A program made the translations under genes and the position numbers. Source: Planctomycetota bacterium (GTDB taxonomy: Bacteria; Planctomycetota; UBA1135; UBA2386). Taken from it: a stretch of 64,000 nucleotides of DNA. The notes under the pieces were generated by a model. That model ran no database searches and was not told the origin of the DNA. It worked only from the letters and a program-made list of their open reading frames with translations. Location of the stretch: the NCBI GenBank assembly GCA_020638695.1, contig JACKIB010000011.1:121992-185991 (forward strand). Reading direction: 5' to 3'. Below are positions 1 through 10,166 of this stretch, piece by piece (the first letter of the stretch is position 1; every line of letters starts with the position of its first letter).

Positions 1-687
1 ATCGCCGGCGCCGAACGGATGACCTTCGACGTGCAGATCGTGACACGCGAAGCGATCGAAGTGCGCACCAACGTGCTCGACACCTCGCTCGACGTCAGCT
101 GCCGCCTGCGCGGCCAAGGCAGTGCATTGGTACTACAGGGCGTGTGCTCGAGCCAGAGCGGCACGGTGCGGTTCCCGGGCATGGGGCTCAAGGTGCAGAG
201 CCTGCGCATGATGTTCGAGGAAGCCAATCCGACCCGCCCGAAGGTGATCGGGGTGGCTTCCGGCGAGCGACACGGCATTCGCATCCAGATGCGGGTTAGC
301 GGTCCCTGGGATGACCCAGTGGTCGCCCTGACTTCGACTCCGGCGCTGCAGCCGCGGGAGCTGTGGTCGTTGGTCACCACCGGCTTGCGCCCGCAGTCCC
401 TCGCACAGAACAGTTCCCAGTCGAACACGGCGCTGCTGGCCACGTACGTGCTGCAAGAGCTGCTGCTGACCTACATCGCGACGGAGAGCACCGAGGCGAG
501 CGAGAGCTTCGTCTCGCGGTTCACGTTCGAGTTCGGACGCGAGATCAGCCGCGGTGGTCAAGAGACATGGCAGGTCGACTTCGACGTCGGCAAGTTGTGG
601 ATCATGCCGCCGCACTACGGGCTTCGGCTGGAGCGGGACGTCTACGAGGACATCAACCTCGGCATCGTCTACCGATGGCGATTCTGA
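1..687 (+). CDS. tamB: TamB-like translocation/assembly protein, C-terminal part (5' end outside window)
   Basis: The frame is open from base 1 and stops at 687, so only the last ~228 residues are seen. The sequence matches the C-terminal DUF490 domain of TamB: alternating beta-strand text, the segment TPALQPRELWSLVTTGLRP typical of the end of this family, and a final aromatic-ending strand (IVYRWRF). TamB spans the periplasm from the inner membrane and works with the Omp85 protein TamA in moving lipids or assembling outer-membrane proteins. The next gene starts 13 bases before this stop and encodes an Omp85 protein, the usual tamB-tamA pairing (here in tamB-first order). The family call is secure; the start lies outside the window. 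Confidence 0.8.
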   Translation: MAGAERMTFDVQIVTREAIEVRTNVLDTSLDVSCRLRGQGSALVLQGVCSSQSGTVRFPGMGLKVQSLRMMFEEANPTRPKVIGVASGERHGIRIQMRVSGPWDDPVVALTSTPALQPRELWSLVTTGLRPQSLAQNSSQSNTALLATYVLQELLLTYIATESTEASESFVSRFTFEFGREISRGGQETWQVDFDVGKLWIMPPHYGLRLERDVYEDINLGIVYRWRF

Positions 688-2843
688 GCCACGCCGCGCG
701 CTCGCGGCACCGCACCGTCGTTTCCCGCCGCCCGGACCTCCGGGCGCTCCGACTGCTCGCCTGCGTGGCCTGGTTGCTCTGCCTCACGCCGGGCTGCCGG
801 CTGATCGATCCGCTGGTCGCGGCCGGGAACTACGAGGTCAAGGCCGCCGGCGGCAGCACGGTGCGGGTGCGGCTGAAGGGTGGCGACGGCGTCAGTCGCG
901 TGCGGCAGCGCGACGTGATCCAGGACCTGATGCTCGACATCTCGAAGGACAACTCGCTCGACAGCGCGGCGTTCGACGCGATGCTCGAACTCGAGTCGCT
1001 GTTCGAGCAGAACGGCTACGCGTTGGCACAAGTCCATCACCGAGTCGACCGGAGGGACCGCCTGACGATCCGGTTCGACATCCAGCAGGGACCCTTGGTA
1101 CGGGTCGCCAAGCTGCGGATCGTCGGCAACCCCTCCGTCAGCTACCGGACGTTGGCGGCGTACTGGAGTCGACGACGGACCGAAGCGCTGGGCTTGGGCG
1201 ACGACTTGTACGTCGCTTCCGATCTCGAGACGCTGGCCCGGACGATCGCCGCGCACTACCAGCGGAACGGGTTCCTCGACGCAACCGCCACCCTGGAACC
1301 ACCCGAGCCGGCACTGTCTCCGGCGACGACCCAAGTGACCGTGACGGTGCGGGTCAGTGAGGGCATCCCCTACAAGCTGGGAAGGCTCGAAACCGAACGG
1401 GAGATCACTGCCGCGCTCGGCCAGGACGCCCCCAAGGCACCGCGCGAGGGAGCGGCGTACTCGCCGCAAGCGGTTCAGGACCACGCGCTGGCGCTGGCCC
1501 AACACCTCCGCCGCCGGGGGCACCCCGACCCACTGGTCCTGGTGACCACGACGCCGAACCCGGCGAACCACACCGTGGCGGTGCGGCTGCACGGCAAGGC
1601 GGGCGACGTGGTCGACGTCGGCCGAGTGATCGTGCGCGGCAACAAGTTCGTGACCGAGGCGAACATCCGCAAGCGCATCACCGTGCGCCCCGGGGTGCGG
1701 TTCGATGGCAAGACCGAACAGGACAGTCTGTTGCGGCTCTACCAGTCGGGACTGTTCCGCCGGGTCGATGTGCGGCACGAGAAGGTCGGGCCGAACCGGA
1801 TCGACGTGGTGTTCGCGGTCGAGGAGACCACCCGGTACTTGTTGCAGCCGATGCTCGGCTACGGCAGCTACGAGGAGCTGCGCGGCGGCTTGGAATTCGG
1901 GATGCTCAGCGTGTTGGGCACCGGGTTCGACTTCTCGGCCAAGGGAACCCTGAGCAACAAGGGACACCGCCTGGTGGTGAACCTCTCGGACTCGCAGTTC
2001 CTGCCCGAGTGGCTCGGCTACGACACGACGTTCAGCGTCACCGCCGACACCTTCCGCCGCGAGGAGCCGTCGTACGTGGACGGCGCGAACGGCATCTCTC
2101 CCTCGCTCGCCCACCTGTTCTCTCGCGAGTTCAGCGGCCGCGTCGCTTACATCTACCGCGAACACGGGGACGCGAACTCCGACGTTATCGATCCGGGGGC
2201 ACAAATCGGCGACTACACGGAAGGCAGCGCACTGATCGAGTTGACCTACGACTCGCGCGACAACCCGCTGATTCCCAAACGGGGCACGCGCCTGTCCGCA
2301 CAGTACAAGTACTACGACGAGTCGTTGGGCGGCGACGTGTCGCTGGCCAAGCTGCGCCTGACCGGGACCACGGTACTGTCGCTGAGTCGATCGACCCGAC
2401 TGGTGCTGCACGGTGAAGTGGGTCTGCTCTACCCTGGCGAGGGGTCCGACGCGGTGCCGATCCAGGAGCGTTGGTTCAACGGCGGCGAGAACGTGGTGCG
2501 CTCGTTCCGCGAAGACCAGCTGGCGCCGCCCGACCTCAAGGACATCAACGGGCAACCGATCGGCGGCGAGTACCGCAACATCCTCAACGCGGAACTGCGC
2601 TGGGCACCCCACTGGCGGTTGCTGCGCGCCTTCGACGTCGAGCTCGCCACCTTCGTCGACGCCGGGAACGTGGGGCGGAGCGTCCAGGACTACGGCCTGG
2701 GTGATCGAAAGTACGGCATCGGTTTCGGCCTGCGCTTTCTGCTGCCGATCGGCCCGGTTCGGTTCGATTCGGCGTGGAACCCGGACCGCGACCCGGGCGA
2801 ACGCAACTGGACGATCCACTTCAGCATCGGGTACCCGTTCTGA
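675..2843 (+). CDS. tamA: Omp85-family outer-membrane assembly protein (TamA/BamA-like)
   Basis: A 722-residue protein. I chose ATG 675, which overlaps the tamB stop, because it gives a short N-terminal export signal ending in a lipobox-like LTPGC; the frame itself is open further upstream. The N-terminal half carries POTRA-type repeats (for example the segment beginning GPLVRVAKLRIVGNPSVS and another around VIVRGNKFVTEANIRKRI). The C-terminal ~380 residues form the beta-barrel with the motif VELTYDSRDN-like LTYDSRDNPLIPKRGTRL, the FNGGENVVRSF segment, and a C-terminal aromatic strand ending GYPF. Omp85 proteins insert or export outer-membrane proteins. Pairing with tamB favours a TamA role, although a BamA role cannot be excluded. 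The frame is intact. Confidence 0.85.
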   Translation: MAILSHAARSRHRTVVSRRPDLRALRLLACVAWLLCLTPGCRLIDPLVAAGNYEVKAAGGSTVRVRLKGGDGVSRVRQRDVIQDLMLDISKDNSLDSAAFDAMLELESLFEQNGYALAQVHHRVDRRDRLTIRFDIQQGPLVRVAKLRIVGNPSVSYRTLAAYWSRRRTEALGLGDDLYVASDLETLARTIAAHYQRNGFLDATATLEPPEPALSPATTQVTVTVRVSEGIPYKLGRLETEREITAALGQDAPKAPREGAAYSPQAVQDHALALAQHLRRRGHPDPLVLVTTTPNPANHTVAVRLHGKAGDVVDVGRVIVRGNKFVTEANIRKRITVRPGVRFDGKTEQDSLLRLYQSGLFRRVDVRHEKVGPNRIDVVFAVEETTRYLLQPMLGYGSYEELRGGLEFGMLSVLGTGFDFSAKGTLSNKGHRLVVNLSDSQFLPEWLGYDTTFSVTADTFRREEPSYVDGANGISPSLAHLFSREFSGRVAYIYREHGDANSDVIDPGAQIGDYTEGSALIELTYDSRDNPLIPKRGTRLSAQYKYYDESLGGDVSLAKLRLTGTTVLSLSRSTRLVLHGEVGLLYPGEGSDAVPIQERWFNGGENVVRSFREDQLAPPDLKDINGQPIGGEYRNILNAELRWAPHWRLLRAFDVELATFVDAGNVGRSVQDYGLGDRKYGIGFGLRFLLPIGPVRFDSAWNPDRDPGERNWTIHFSIGYPF

Positions 2844-2917
2844 CCGACACCGCGATCGGGCGGCGCGGATGCCAGACCCCGCAGGGCGGCGGGCGGCTTC
2901 CGGCATAATGTGCGCGC

Positions 2918-4750
2918 GTGACCGCCTGCTCCCCACCCTCCCACTTCCTGCCCACTTCCCGCGCCGAGATCGAAGCACTCGGTTGGCCGCAGGCCGACAT
3001 CGTGTTCGTCTCCGGCGACGCCTACCTCGATCACCCGTCGTTCGCCGCCGCGCTGTTGGGTCGCGTACTCGAAGCTGCTGGCTACCGCGTCGCCATTCTC
3101 GCGCAACCGCCCTGGGATTCGGCTGACCCGTGGCGGGACCTCGGCGCACCGCGACTGTTCTACGCGGTGAGCGCAGGGAACATGGATTCGATGATCAACC
3201 ACTACACCGCCAACCGGAAGCGGCGCGGCGAAGACGCCTACTCGCCAGGTGGACGGATCGGCCTGCGGCCGGATCGGGCGACCAACGTGTACGCCCAGCG
3301 TTGCCGCGAGGCATTCCCCGGCGTCCCAGTCGTCATCGGCGGTGTCGAGGCATCGCTGCGGCGGATCGCCCACTTCGACTACTGGTCGGAGACGGTGCGC
3401 CCCAGCATGCTGCTGTCGAGCAAGGCGGATCTGCTCGGCTTCGGGATGGGCGAAGAGACGATCGTCGAGATCGCTCGGCGCCTGGACCGGGGCGAAGCGG
3501 TGCGGGATCTGCGCGATATGCGCGGCGTGGCGTACCTGCTGGGGTCCCGCGATCCACTGCCGGCGCCGGAGCAGCCGACGATCGAGCTGGAGGCTTTCGA
3601 ACGAGTGCGCGGCGACAAGCGGGCATTCGCGAACATGACCCGGACCCTGCACCAGGAGACCAATCCGTTCAATGCCCGGCGCCTGACGCAGTGGCACGGT
3701 GACCGCCTGCTGGTGGTCAATCCGCCGCGCTTGCCACTCGACACCGAGGCGATGGATCGCATCTACGCGCTGCCCTACACCCGCCGCCCGCACCCCGGAT
3801 ACCGCGAACCGATCCCCGCGCACACGATGATCCAGGACTCGATCACCGTGATGCGTGGTTGCTTCGGCGGATGCACGTTCTGTTCGATCACCATGCATCA
3901 AGGTCGCGTCATCCAGAGCCGCAGCGAACAATCGGTTCTCGACGAGGTCCGACAGGTCGCGCAGATGCCCGAGTTCAAGGGCACGATCAGCGACCTCGGC
4001 GGACCGACCGCGAACATGTACCGCATGCGCTGCACCAAGCCGGAGGTGGAACGCGTCTGCCGGCGGTTGTCGTGCGTCCATCCCACGGTGTGCAAACTGC
4101 TCGGCACCGACCACGCGCCGACCATCGGGCTGATGCGCAAGGCCCGCGCCGTGCCCGGGGTCAAACGGGTCAACATCCAGTCGGGCGTACGGATGGATCT
4201 GGCGGCCCAGGACGACCGCTACCTGGAAGAGCTGGCGGCGCACCACGTGGGCGGGCACCTGAAGGTCGCGCCCGAGCACGTCAGCGAAAAGGTACTGGAC
4301 CTGATGAAGAAGCCCGGCGCCGCGAGCTTCGAGCGCTTCGCCGAGCGCTTCGCGGCCGCCTCGGCGCGGGTCGGCAAGGAGCAATACCTGGTTCCCTACT
4401 TCATCGCCAGCCACCCGGGCTCGACGGCGGCCGACATGATCGAGCTGGCGGTGTTCCTGAAGCAGCGCGGCTATCGGCCGCGCCAGGTGCAGGACTTCAT
4501 CCCGGCACCGATGGACATCGCCACGTGCATGTACCACACCGGACTCGACCCGATGACGATGCGCCCGGTCGACACGGTGACCAAGCTACGCGATCGACAA
4601 GTGCAGCGCGCGCTGATGCAGTTCTTCAAGCCGGAGAACTACTTCGTGGTGCGGGAAGCACTGCTCGCCGCCGGGCGCGAGGATCTGATCGGCAACGGCA
4701 AGAACTGCCTGATCCCAGCGCGACCACCCAAGGCGACACCGGAAAGCTAG
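2918..4750 (+). CDS. ygiQ: YgiQ-family radical SAM protein
   Basis: A 610-residue protein starting at GTG 2918; no in-frame ATG is nearby. The N-terminal part matches the YgiQ N-terminal domain (FVSGDAYLDHPSF, SAGNMDSMINHYTANRKRR). The radical SAM core has the cluster motif C315-x3-C319-x2-C322 (CFGGCTFC), followed by a typical C-terminal segment ending in QRALMQFFKPENYFVVREAL. YgiQ proteins are widespread and poorly characterised radical SAM enzymes. The gene is intact. Its TAG stop (4748-4750) is part of the CTAG that bounds the hairpin element at 4751, so that element abuts the end of the coding region. Confidence 0.95.
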   Translation: MTACSPPSHFLPTSRAEIEALGWPQADIVFVSGDAYLDHPSFAAALLGRVLEAAGYRVAILAQPPWDSADPWRDLGAPRLFYAVSAGNMDSMINHYTANRKRRGEDAYSPGGRIGLRPDRATNVYAQRCREAFPGVPVVIGGVEASLRRIAHFDYWSETVRPSMLLSSKADLLGFGMGEETIVEIARRLDRGEAVRDLRDMRGVAYLLGSRDPLPAPEQPTIELEAFERVRGDKRAFANMTRTLHQETNPFNARRLTQWHGDRLLVVNPPRLPLDTEAMDRIYALPYTRRPHPGYREPIPAHTMIQDSITVMRGCFGGCTFCSITMHQGRVIQSRSEQSVLDEVRQVAQMPEFKGTISDLGGPTANMYRMRCTKPEVERVCRRLSCVHPTVCKLLGTDHAPTIGLMRKARAVPGVKRVNIQSGVRMDLAAQDDRYLEELAAHHVGGHLKVAPEHVSEKVLDLMKKPGAASFERFAERFAAASARVGKEQYLVPYFIASHPGSTAADMIELAVFLKQRGYRPRQVQDFIPAPMDIATCMYHTGLDPMTMRPVDTVTKLRDRQVQRALMQFFKPENYFVVREALLAAGREDLIGNGKNCLIPARPPKATPES

Positions 4751-4910
4751 GAGTCTGCGCCACAGAAGGGCGACTCAGGAGGTTCGTGGATTTCGGCGCA
4801 GGTCGCCGCCCGAAAACACAGCCGAATTGGTGGATTCGGCGAGGATTTCGGGGGGTGACAGGTGCTGGAAGGCGCGGATCTCATGGGATGTCATTCTGTG
4901 GCGCAGACTC
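4751..4910. repeat. Family A palindromic MITE-like element, copy A1
   Basis: A 160-bp element between CTAG (4747-4750) and CTAG (4911-4914). Its ends are a perfect 17-bp inverted repeat, GAGTCTGCGCCACAGAA and its complement. The centre has a hairpin with GCCGAAT paired to ATTCGGC around a 6-base loop, and flanking arms such as GTCGCCGCCCGAAA against GTCACCCCCCGAAA extend the pairing, so the element is close to one long imperfect palindrome. CTAG is its own complement, so it could be either a target duplication or part of the inverted repeat. It encodes no protein. Other copies are at 30668, 55267 and 57953, with an end fragment at 9647. Confidence 0.9.
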
Positions 4911-4914
4911 CTAG

Positions 4915-5080
4915 CCCGGACTATTCGTGAGCAGCGTCGCGAGATCGTGCAAGATTCTTGCTGGCAAGGAGAACGGCAGGTTCTGCCCGGAGGCGGGGTG
5001 CATCCCCGTCGAGGAGCAGGTTCTGACGTTCGACGAAGCCAGCAGCGAACTTGCGCGATCGCAGCAGCTCGGTCACGAAT
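4915..5080 (+). repeat. Family B palindromic repeat, copy B1
   Basis: Starts directly after the CTAG that ends copy A1. The left end CCCGGACTATTCGTGA is matched inside the right end by TCACGAAT, so the ends of this copy pair with each other. Inside, GATCGTGCAAG faces CTTGCGCGATC, and TTGCTGGC...AACGGCAG faces CTGACGTTCGACGAAGCCAGCA, giving a long imperfect hairpin. The distal CCCGGAC complement is missing at the right because a partial copy of the right half follows at 5081. Orientation is arbitrary: plus is defined by the copy that carries GCAGCGTCGCGAGATC on the left. Confidence 0.85.
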
Positions 5081-5152
5081 AGGAGCAGGTTCTGACGTTC
5101 GACGAAGCCAGCCCGAACATTGATCCGCGATCGCAGCAGCTCGGTCACGAAA
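5081..5152 (+). repeat. Partial tandem copy of the right half of family B
   Basis: Repeats the right half of copy B1: AGGAGCAGGTTCTGACGTTC is followed by the CGATCGCAGCAGCTCGGTCA segment, with a divergent stretch in between. It stops short of the usual GTCCGGG terminus. It looks like a local duplication or a failed second insertion. Confidence 0.7.
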
Positions 5153-5330
5153 GCCGTGTCGAGGCTGGCGCCTTCGCGCGTCGACGGACTTCGGAGACAC
5201 AGACGAGTGGCACGGGGACGCTGCGTCACCACCGGAGACACCCGACGGCTCGGGACCACCGTTCCGATCGTGACGGCTCGCGACCCGTTCCATCACGGAC
5301 AGTGCCGTGGAAGCACGGATAGGCGCGGAA

Positions 5331-7906
5331 TGAATGGGCGCGGACTCCTCGGGCTTCTCGGGCTTGCCTCCTGCACCGTGCGACCCTCCGAATCGACCAA
5401 CCCATCCCGGGCATCACCCACCAGTTGGCGGTCGAACGCGCGGCACGAATCCACGACGTCCACTACCGGTTGAGCTTCAAGCTCGGCAAGAAGATGGCCG
5501 CGGTGGCGGGTAGCTGCCGAACCACCTTCGAGCTGAATGCTCGGGGCCAGGTGGTGCTCGACTTCGCCGGCGAGGAATTGACCGGCTTGACCGTCAACGG
5601 AGCGCGGGTCGAGCCGCGGCGCGTCGCCAACCACATCGTGTTGCCCGCCGCACAGATGCGCATCGGCACCAACGAAGTCCGCGCCGACTTCAGCTCGAAG
5701 GTCGCACCGACCGGAACGCCGCTGACCGTCTACCACGACGCCACCGATGGCGCAGACTACTACTACTCGCTGATCGTTCCGGCCGACGCACACCGACTGT
5801 TCCCCTGTTTCGACCAGCCCGACCTCAAGGGCGTGTTCGAACTGACGGTCGAGACGCCAGCCGAGTGGAAGGTCGTGGCCAACGGCAAGGAGCTGCGCAG
5901 CTCGACGGCAACGGTGCGCTCGTTCGCGCCGACCAAGCCGCTGCCGACCTACCTGTTCGCCTTCGCCGCCGGACCGTTCGCCGAAATCGGCGGGCACTCG
6001 TTCCAACCGGCCGGTCGTCCGCCGATTCCGATGCGAATGTTCCTGCGGCAGAGCAAGGCCGACCGGGCCGAGGTCGACCACCTGTTCGACATGCACGGCC
6101 GTGCGGCGACCTGGCTGGGTGACTACTTCGCGTACCCTGCACCTGTTCGCCAAACTCGACATGGTGCTGCTGCCCGGGTTCCCCATGCGGCGGGATGGAG
6201 CACGCAGGTGCGATCTTCTACCGCGAGTCTTCGCTGGTGTTCGAGCAGCAGCCGACCGAAGGCGAACTGACGCGACGCAGCACCCTGATCTACCACGAGG
6301 TGAGCCACCAGTGGTTCGGCAACCTCGTGACGATGCGCTGGTTCGACGACCTGTGGCTCAAGGAGGGCTTTGCGACCTTCATGGGCTTCACCTTGTTCGA
6401 GACCCTCGAGCCGGGCAAACACGCTTGGTTGCGTTTCCACCACCGCGTCAAACCCGGCTGCCTACCGCGTCGACGGCACCCCCGGGCACGACACCGGTCT
6501 ACCAGCAGCTCGCCAACCTCGCCGATGCCAAGTCGGCGTACGGTGCAATCGTCTACAACAAGGCCCCGGCGATCCTCCGGGAGCTCAACCACCGCCTCGG
6601 TCCGGCGGCGTTCCAGTCCGGGCTGCAGCTGTTCCTGCGCCAGCACGAGTTCGGCAACGCCACTTGGCGCGAGTTGGTCAGTGCGCTGGAGACGGCGGCG
6701 AAGCGAAGCGCGCGGCACTGGTCGAGCCGCTGGATCCTCGCCGCTGGCATGCCGCGGGTGGAAGCACAGTGGCGGGTCGAAGCGTCGCGCATGACCGAGT
6801 TCGCGATCCACCAGCAGAGCGTGCAGGGCGACGAGGGGACGTGGCCGCTGCAGCTCGAGGTGCTCCTGATCGACGCCAGCGGCAGTTTCGAACGGGTCCG
6901 GGTGGTGGCCGACAGTGCGGTCACCCGGGTGCCGTCGCTGATCGGGCGCGCCGCACCGGCGTGCGTCCTGCTCAATCCACGCGACATCGCGTGCGGACAG
7001 TTCCTGCTCGACGACCGCAGCCGCGACTGGCTGGTCGACCACGCCCAGAACATCGAGGACCCGCTGGTGCGGGCGGTAGCGATGAGCGCGCTGTTCGACA
7101 CGGTGCGCGAGACCAAGCTGGACCCGGCCCGGTTCGCCACCACTGCCCTGCGGCTGCTCGCGGGTGAATCGGACGCGGGCACCCACGCTTGGCTACTCGG
7201 CGCACTGCGCGTCTGCCTACTTCGCTACATGTCGGGCACGCGCAGCGAACCACTGCTGCAGAAGCTCACCGAAATCCTGCTCACCCAGCTGGAGGGCAGC
7301 GCCGCGGATCTCAAGACCCAGGTGCTGCGGTTCCTGCTCGCCTACACCCATGGCCCACAGGCGACATCGCTGTGCCAGCGGGTGGTCGCGAACCAGGCGC
7401 CGGCCCCGGGCGTCACGCTGGGACGGCGCGATCGCTTCCTGGCGGCCGCCGCACTCGTGGCCAGGGGCTACGGACGCAAGGTGCTGGAGGACCTGGTCAC
7501 TTCGATGGGGCAGTCCGACGTCGGCCGGGAGGCGTTCTCGCGGGCGCCGCCGACCCGTCCAGCAAGGAACAGCATTTCCAGAACTACCTGGGGCTCGACG
7601 TCCCGGAGCAGTGGACCATCGACAGCCTCGGCAACTTCCACTGGCCTGGGCAGGACGAGGCCACGCTCCCCTACCTGCGCCGTGCACTCGAGGCGCGTCG
7701 AGTGGGTGAAGGCGAACCGACGGGTGTTCTTCATGCCCGCCTGGGTGGACGCGTTCATCAACGGCCACAGCTCCCAGCAGGCACTGGACGTGGTGCAGCG
7801 GTTTCTTGCCGACAACCAAGGTCTCTCTGCGGATATCCGCCGCAAGATCCTGCAGAGCATGGATAGCCTCAAGCGCGCTGTCGCCATCAGGTCTCGTTGG
7901 AAATGA
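5331..7906 (+). CDS. M1-family zinc aminopeptidase (reading frame broken)
   Basis: A metallo-aminopeptidase of family M1 removing N-terminal residues from peptides. ATG 5331 opens a short lipoprotein-like signal (LLGLASC), after which the frame shifts once before the conserved domain begins near 5389. Visible landmarks are the N-terminal beta domain with LFPCFDQPDLKGVFEL, the exopeptidase motif as GGMEHAGA (near 6187, in place of the usual GAMEN), the zinc motif HEVSH (6294-6308) with the downstream glutamate in WLKEGFATFM, and a helical C-terminal domain. About five single-base breaks (near 5390, 6133, 6185, 6465 and 7550-7700) interrupt an otherwise well conserved protein. The stop overlaps the next gene. 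Confidence 0.85.
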
Positions 7907-8156
7907 AAAAGCTGAAGCGGATCTTCATCCTCATCATGGTCTTGGTGCTGCTCCTGCTGATCGCCAAGAACGTGCGGGAGACCGAGCTCTGGCTGTTCCT
8001 GTGGAATCCACGGATCTCGCTGGCCCTGCTGATCTTCATCTCGTTGTTGCTCGGCTTCGGTCTGGGGATCTTCGTGGCGCTGAACGTGGGCAAGGGAGAC
8101 AAGGACGACGGCTCCAAGGGCCGCGGCGCCGAGAGCAGCCGAGGCGCCACGCAACC

Positions 8157-8160
<4 letters not shown>
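7903..8160 (+). CDS. LapA-domain (DUF1049) small membrane protein
   Basis: An 85-residue protein. I chose ATG 7903, which overlaps the upstream TGA as ATGA; a TTG at 7897 is the alternative. It starts with KKLKR and has two hydrophobic helices (about residues 6-22 and 36-58) separated by the loop NVRETELWLFLWNP, then a charged Gly/Ser-rich tail. This is the layout of LapA-domain (DUF1049) proteins, which in other bacteria take part in lipopolysaccharide assembly control with LapB. No LapB gene is seen here. Overlapping start and stop codons on both sides suggest co-translation with the two aminopeptidases. Confidence 0.7.
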
Positions 8161-9646
<1,486 letters not shown>

Positions 9647-9664
9647 GAGTCTGCGCCACGGAAG
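9647..9664. repeat. Family A end fragment (A5)
   Basis: GAGTCTGCGCCAC plus a one-mismatch extension (GGAAG for AGAAG) reproduces the family A terminus directly after CTAA. The rest of the element is absent. As with copies A1 and A3, the bounding tetranucleotide contains the stop codon of the neighbouring gene. Confidence 0.7.
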
Positions 9665-9691
9665 CGCAACCAATCATCGACGCGCCCACGG

Positions 9692-10115
9692 TCAGCGGAC
9701 CGGGAACGCGTCCAGCACGGTATCGATCTGCTGCAGCACGGCGATCAGATCCGCGGTCGCCGCGGCGATGCGGCATTCGAGTCGATTCCCGGCGCCGCTC
9801 ACGTGACCTTCGATCAACAGCTGCCCGGCACCCACCGAGCGGACCTCTACCCCAGCTGATCCTCCATCGTCCGGAAGCGCGCCACCTCCCGACGACCGTC
9901 GGTCAGCCCGGCGAGCGCGTCGCGGAAGTCGGCGAGATCGTCATTGCGCAACGAGCACGAGACCGCGCCGGCAAACCCACCGGCGCGCACATCGACCAAC
10001 GCCTGCAACCAGTTGACGTCATCGCCTTCGAACGCGTCCGGGCGCTGGCGACCGGAAACCTGCACACGGATCCGCTCCCCCCGGAGCCACCCAGGACGAC
10101 CTCGTGCTTGCGCAT
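9692..10115 (-). CDS. WapI-family immunity-like protein (reading frame broken)
   Basis: Reassembled from two frames, the product is ~140 residues. It starts MRKHEVVLGG, continues through a beta-rich first half with DDVNWLQALVDVRAGGFAG, then SLRNDDLADFRDALAGL, REVARFRTMEDQ, and ends DTVLDAFPVR. This order of short motifs is that of the WapI immunity family, whose founding member protects Bacillus subtilis against the WapA toxin. In many genomes such proteins occur without a toxin, so the function is open; no toxin is visible here. One break is in a run of C near 10082, another near 9855. Confidence 0.55.
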
Positions 10116-10137
10116 GCCGCGAACGCATCTCCCGCCC

Positions 10138-10160
10138 GCGCCCGAAGTCACGCCGGGCGC
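10138..10160 (-). terminator. Hairpin, possible terminator
   Basis: GCGCCCG and CGGGCGC form a perfect 7-bp stem around a 9-base loop, just after the stop of the minus-strand membrane protein. There is no T run, so factor-independent termination is uncertain. Confidence 0.35.
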
Positions 10161-10166
10161 GCCGCT

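Noticed and set aside
669..3149. 826-codon ORF on the minus strand opposite the Omp85 gene
   Set aside because: A mirror frame of GC-rich coding sequence; the translation is Arg/Gln/His-rich without any domain, while the plus strand encodes a clear Omp85 protein.
4827..5123. Short ORFs inside the hairpin elements (also 45001-45357, 55205-55438, 57907-58116)
   Set aside because: They recur only because the repeats recur, differ in frame relative to the element, and have no ribosome sites or conserved product.
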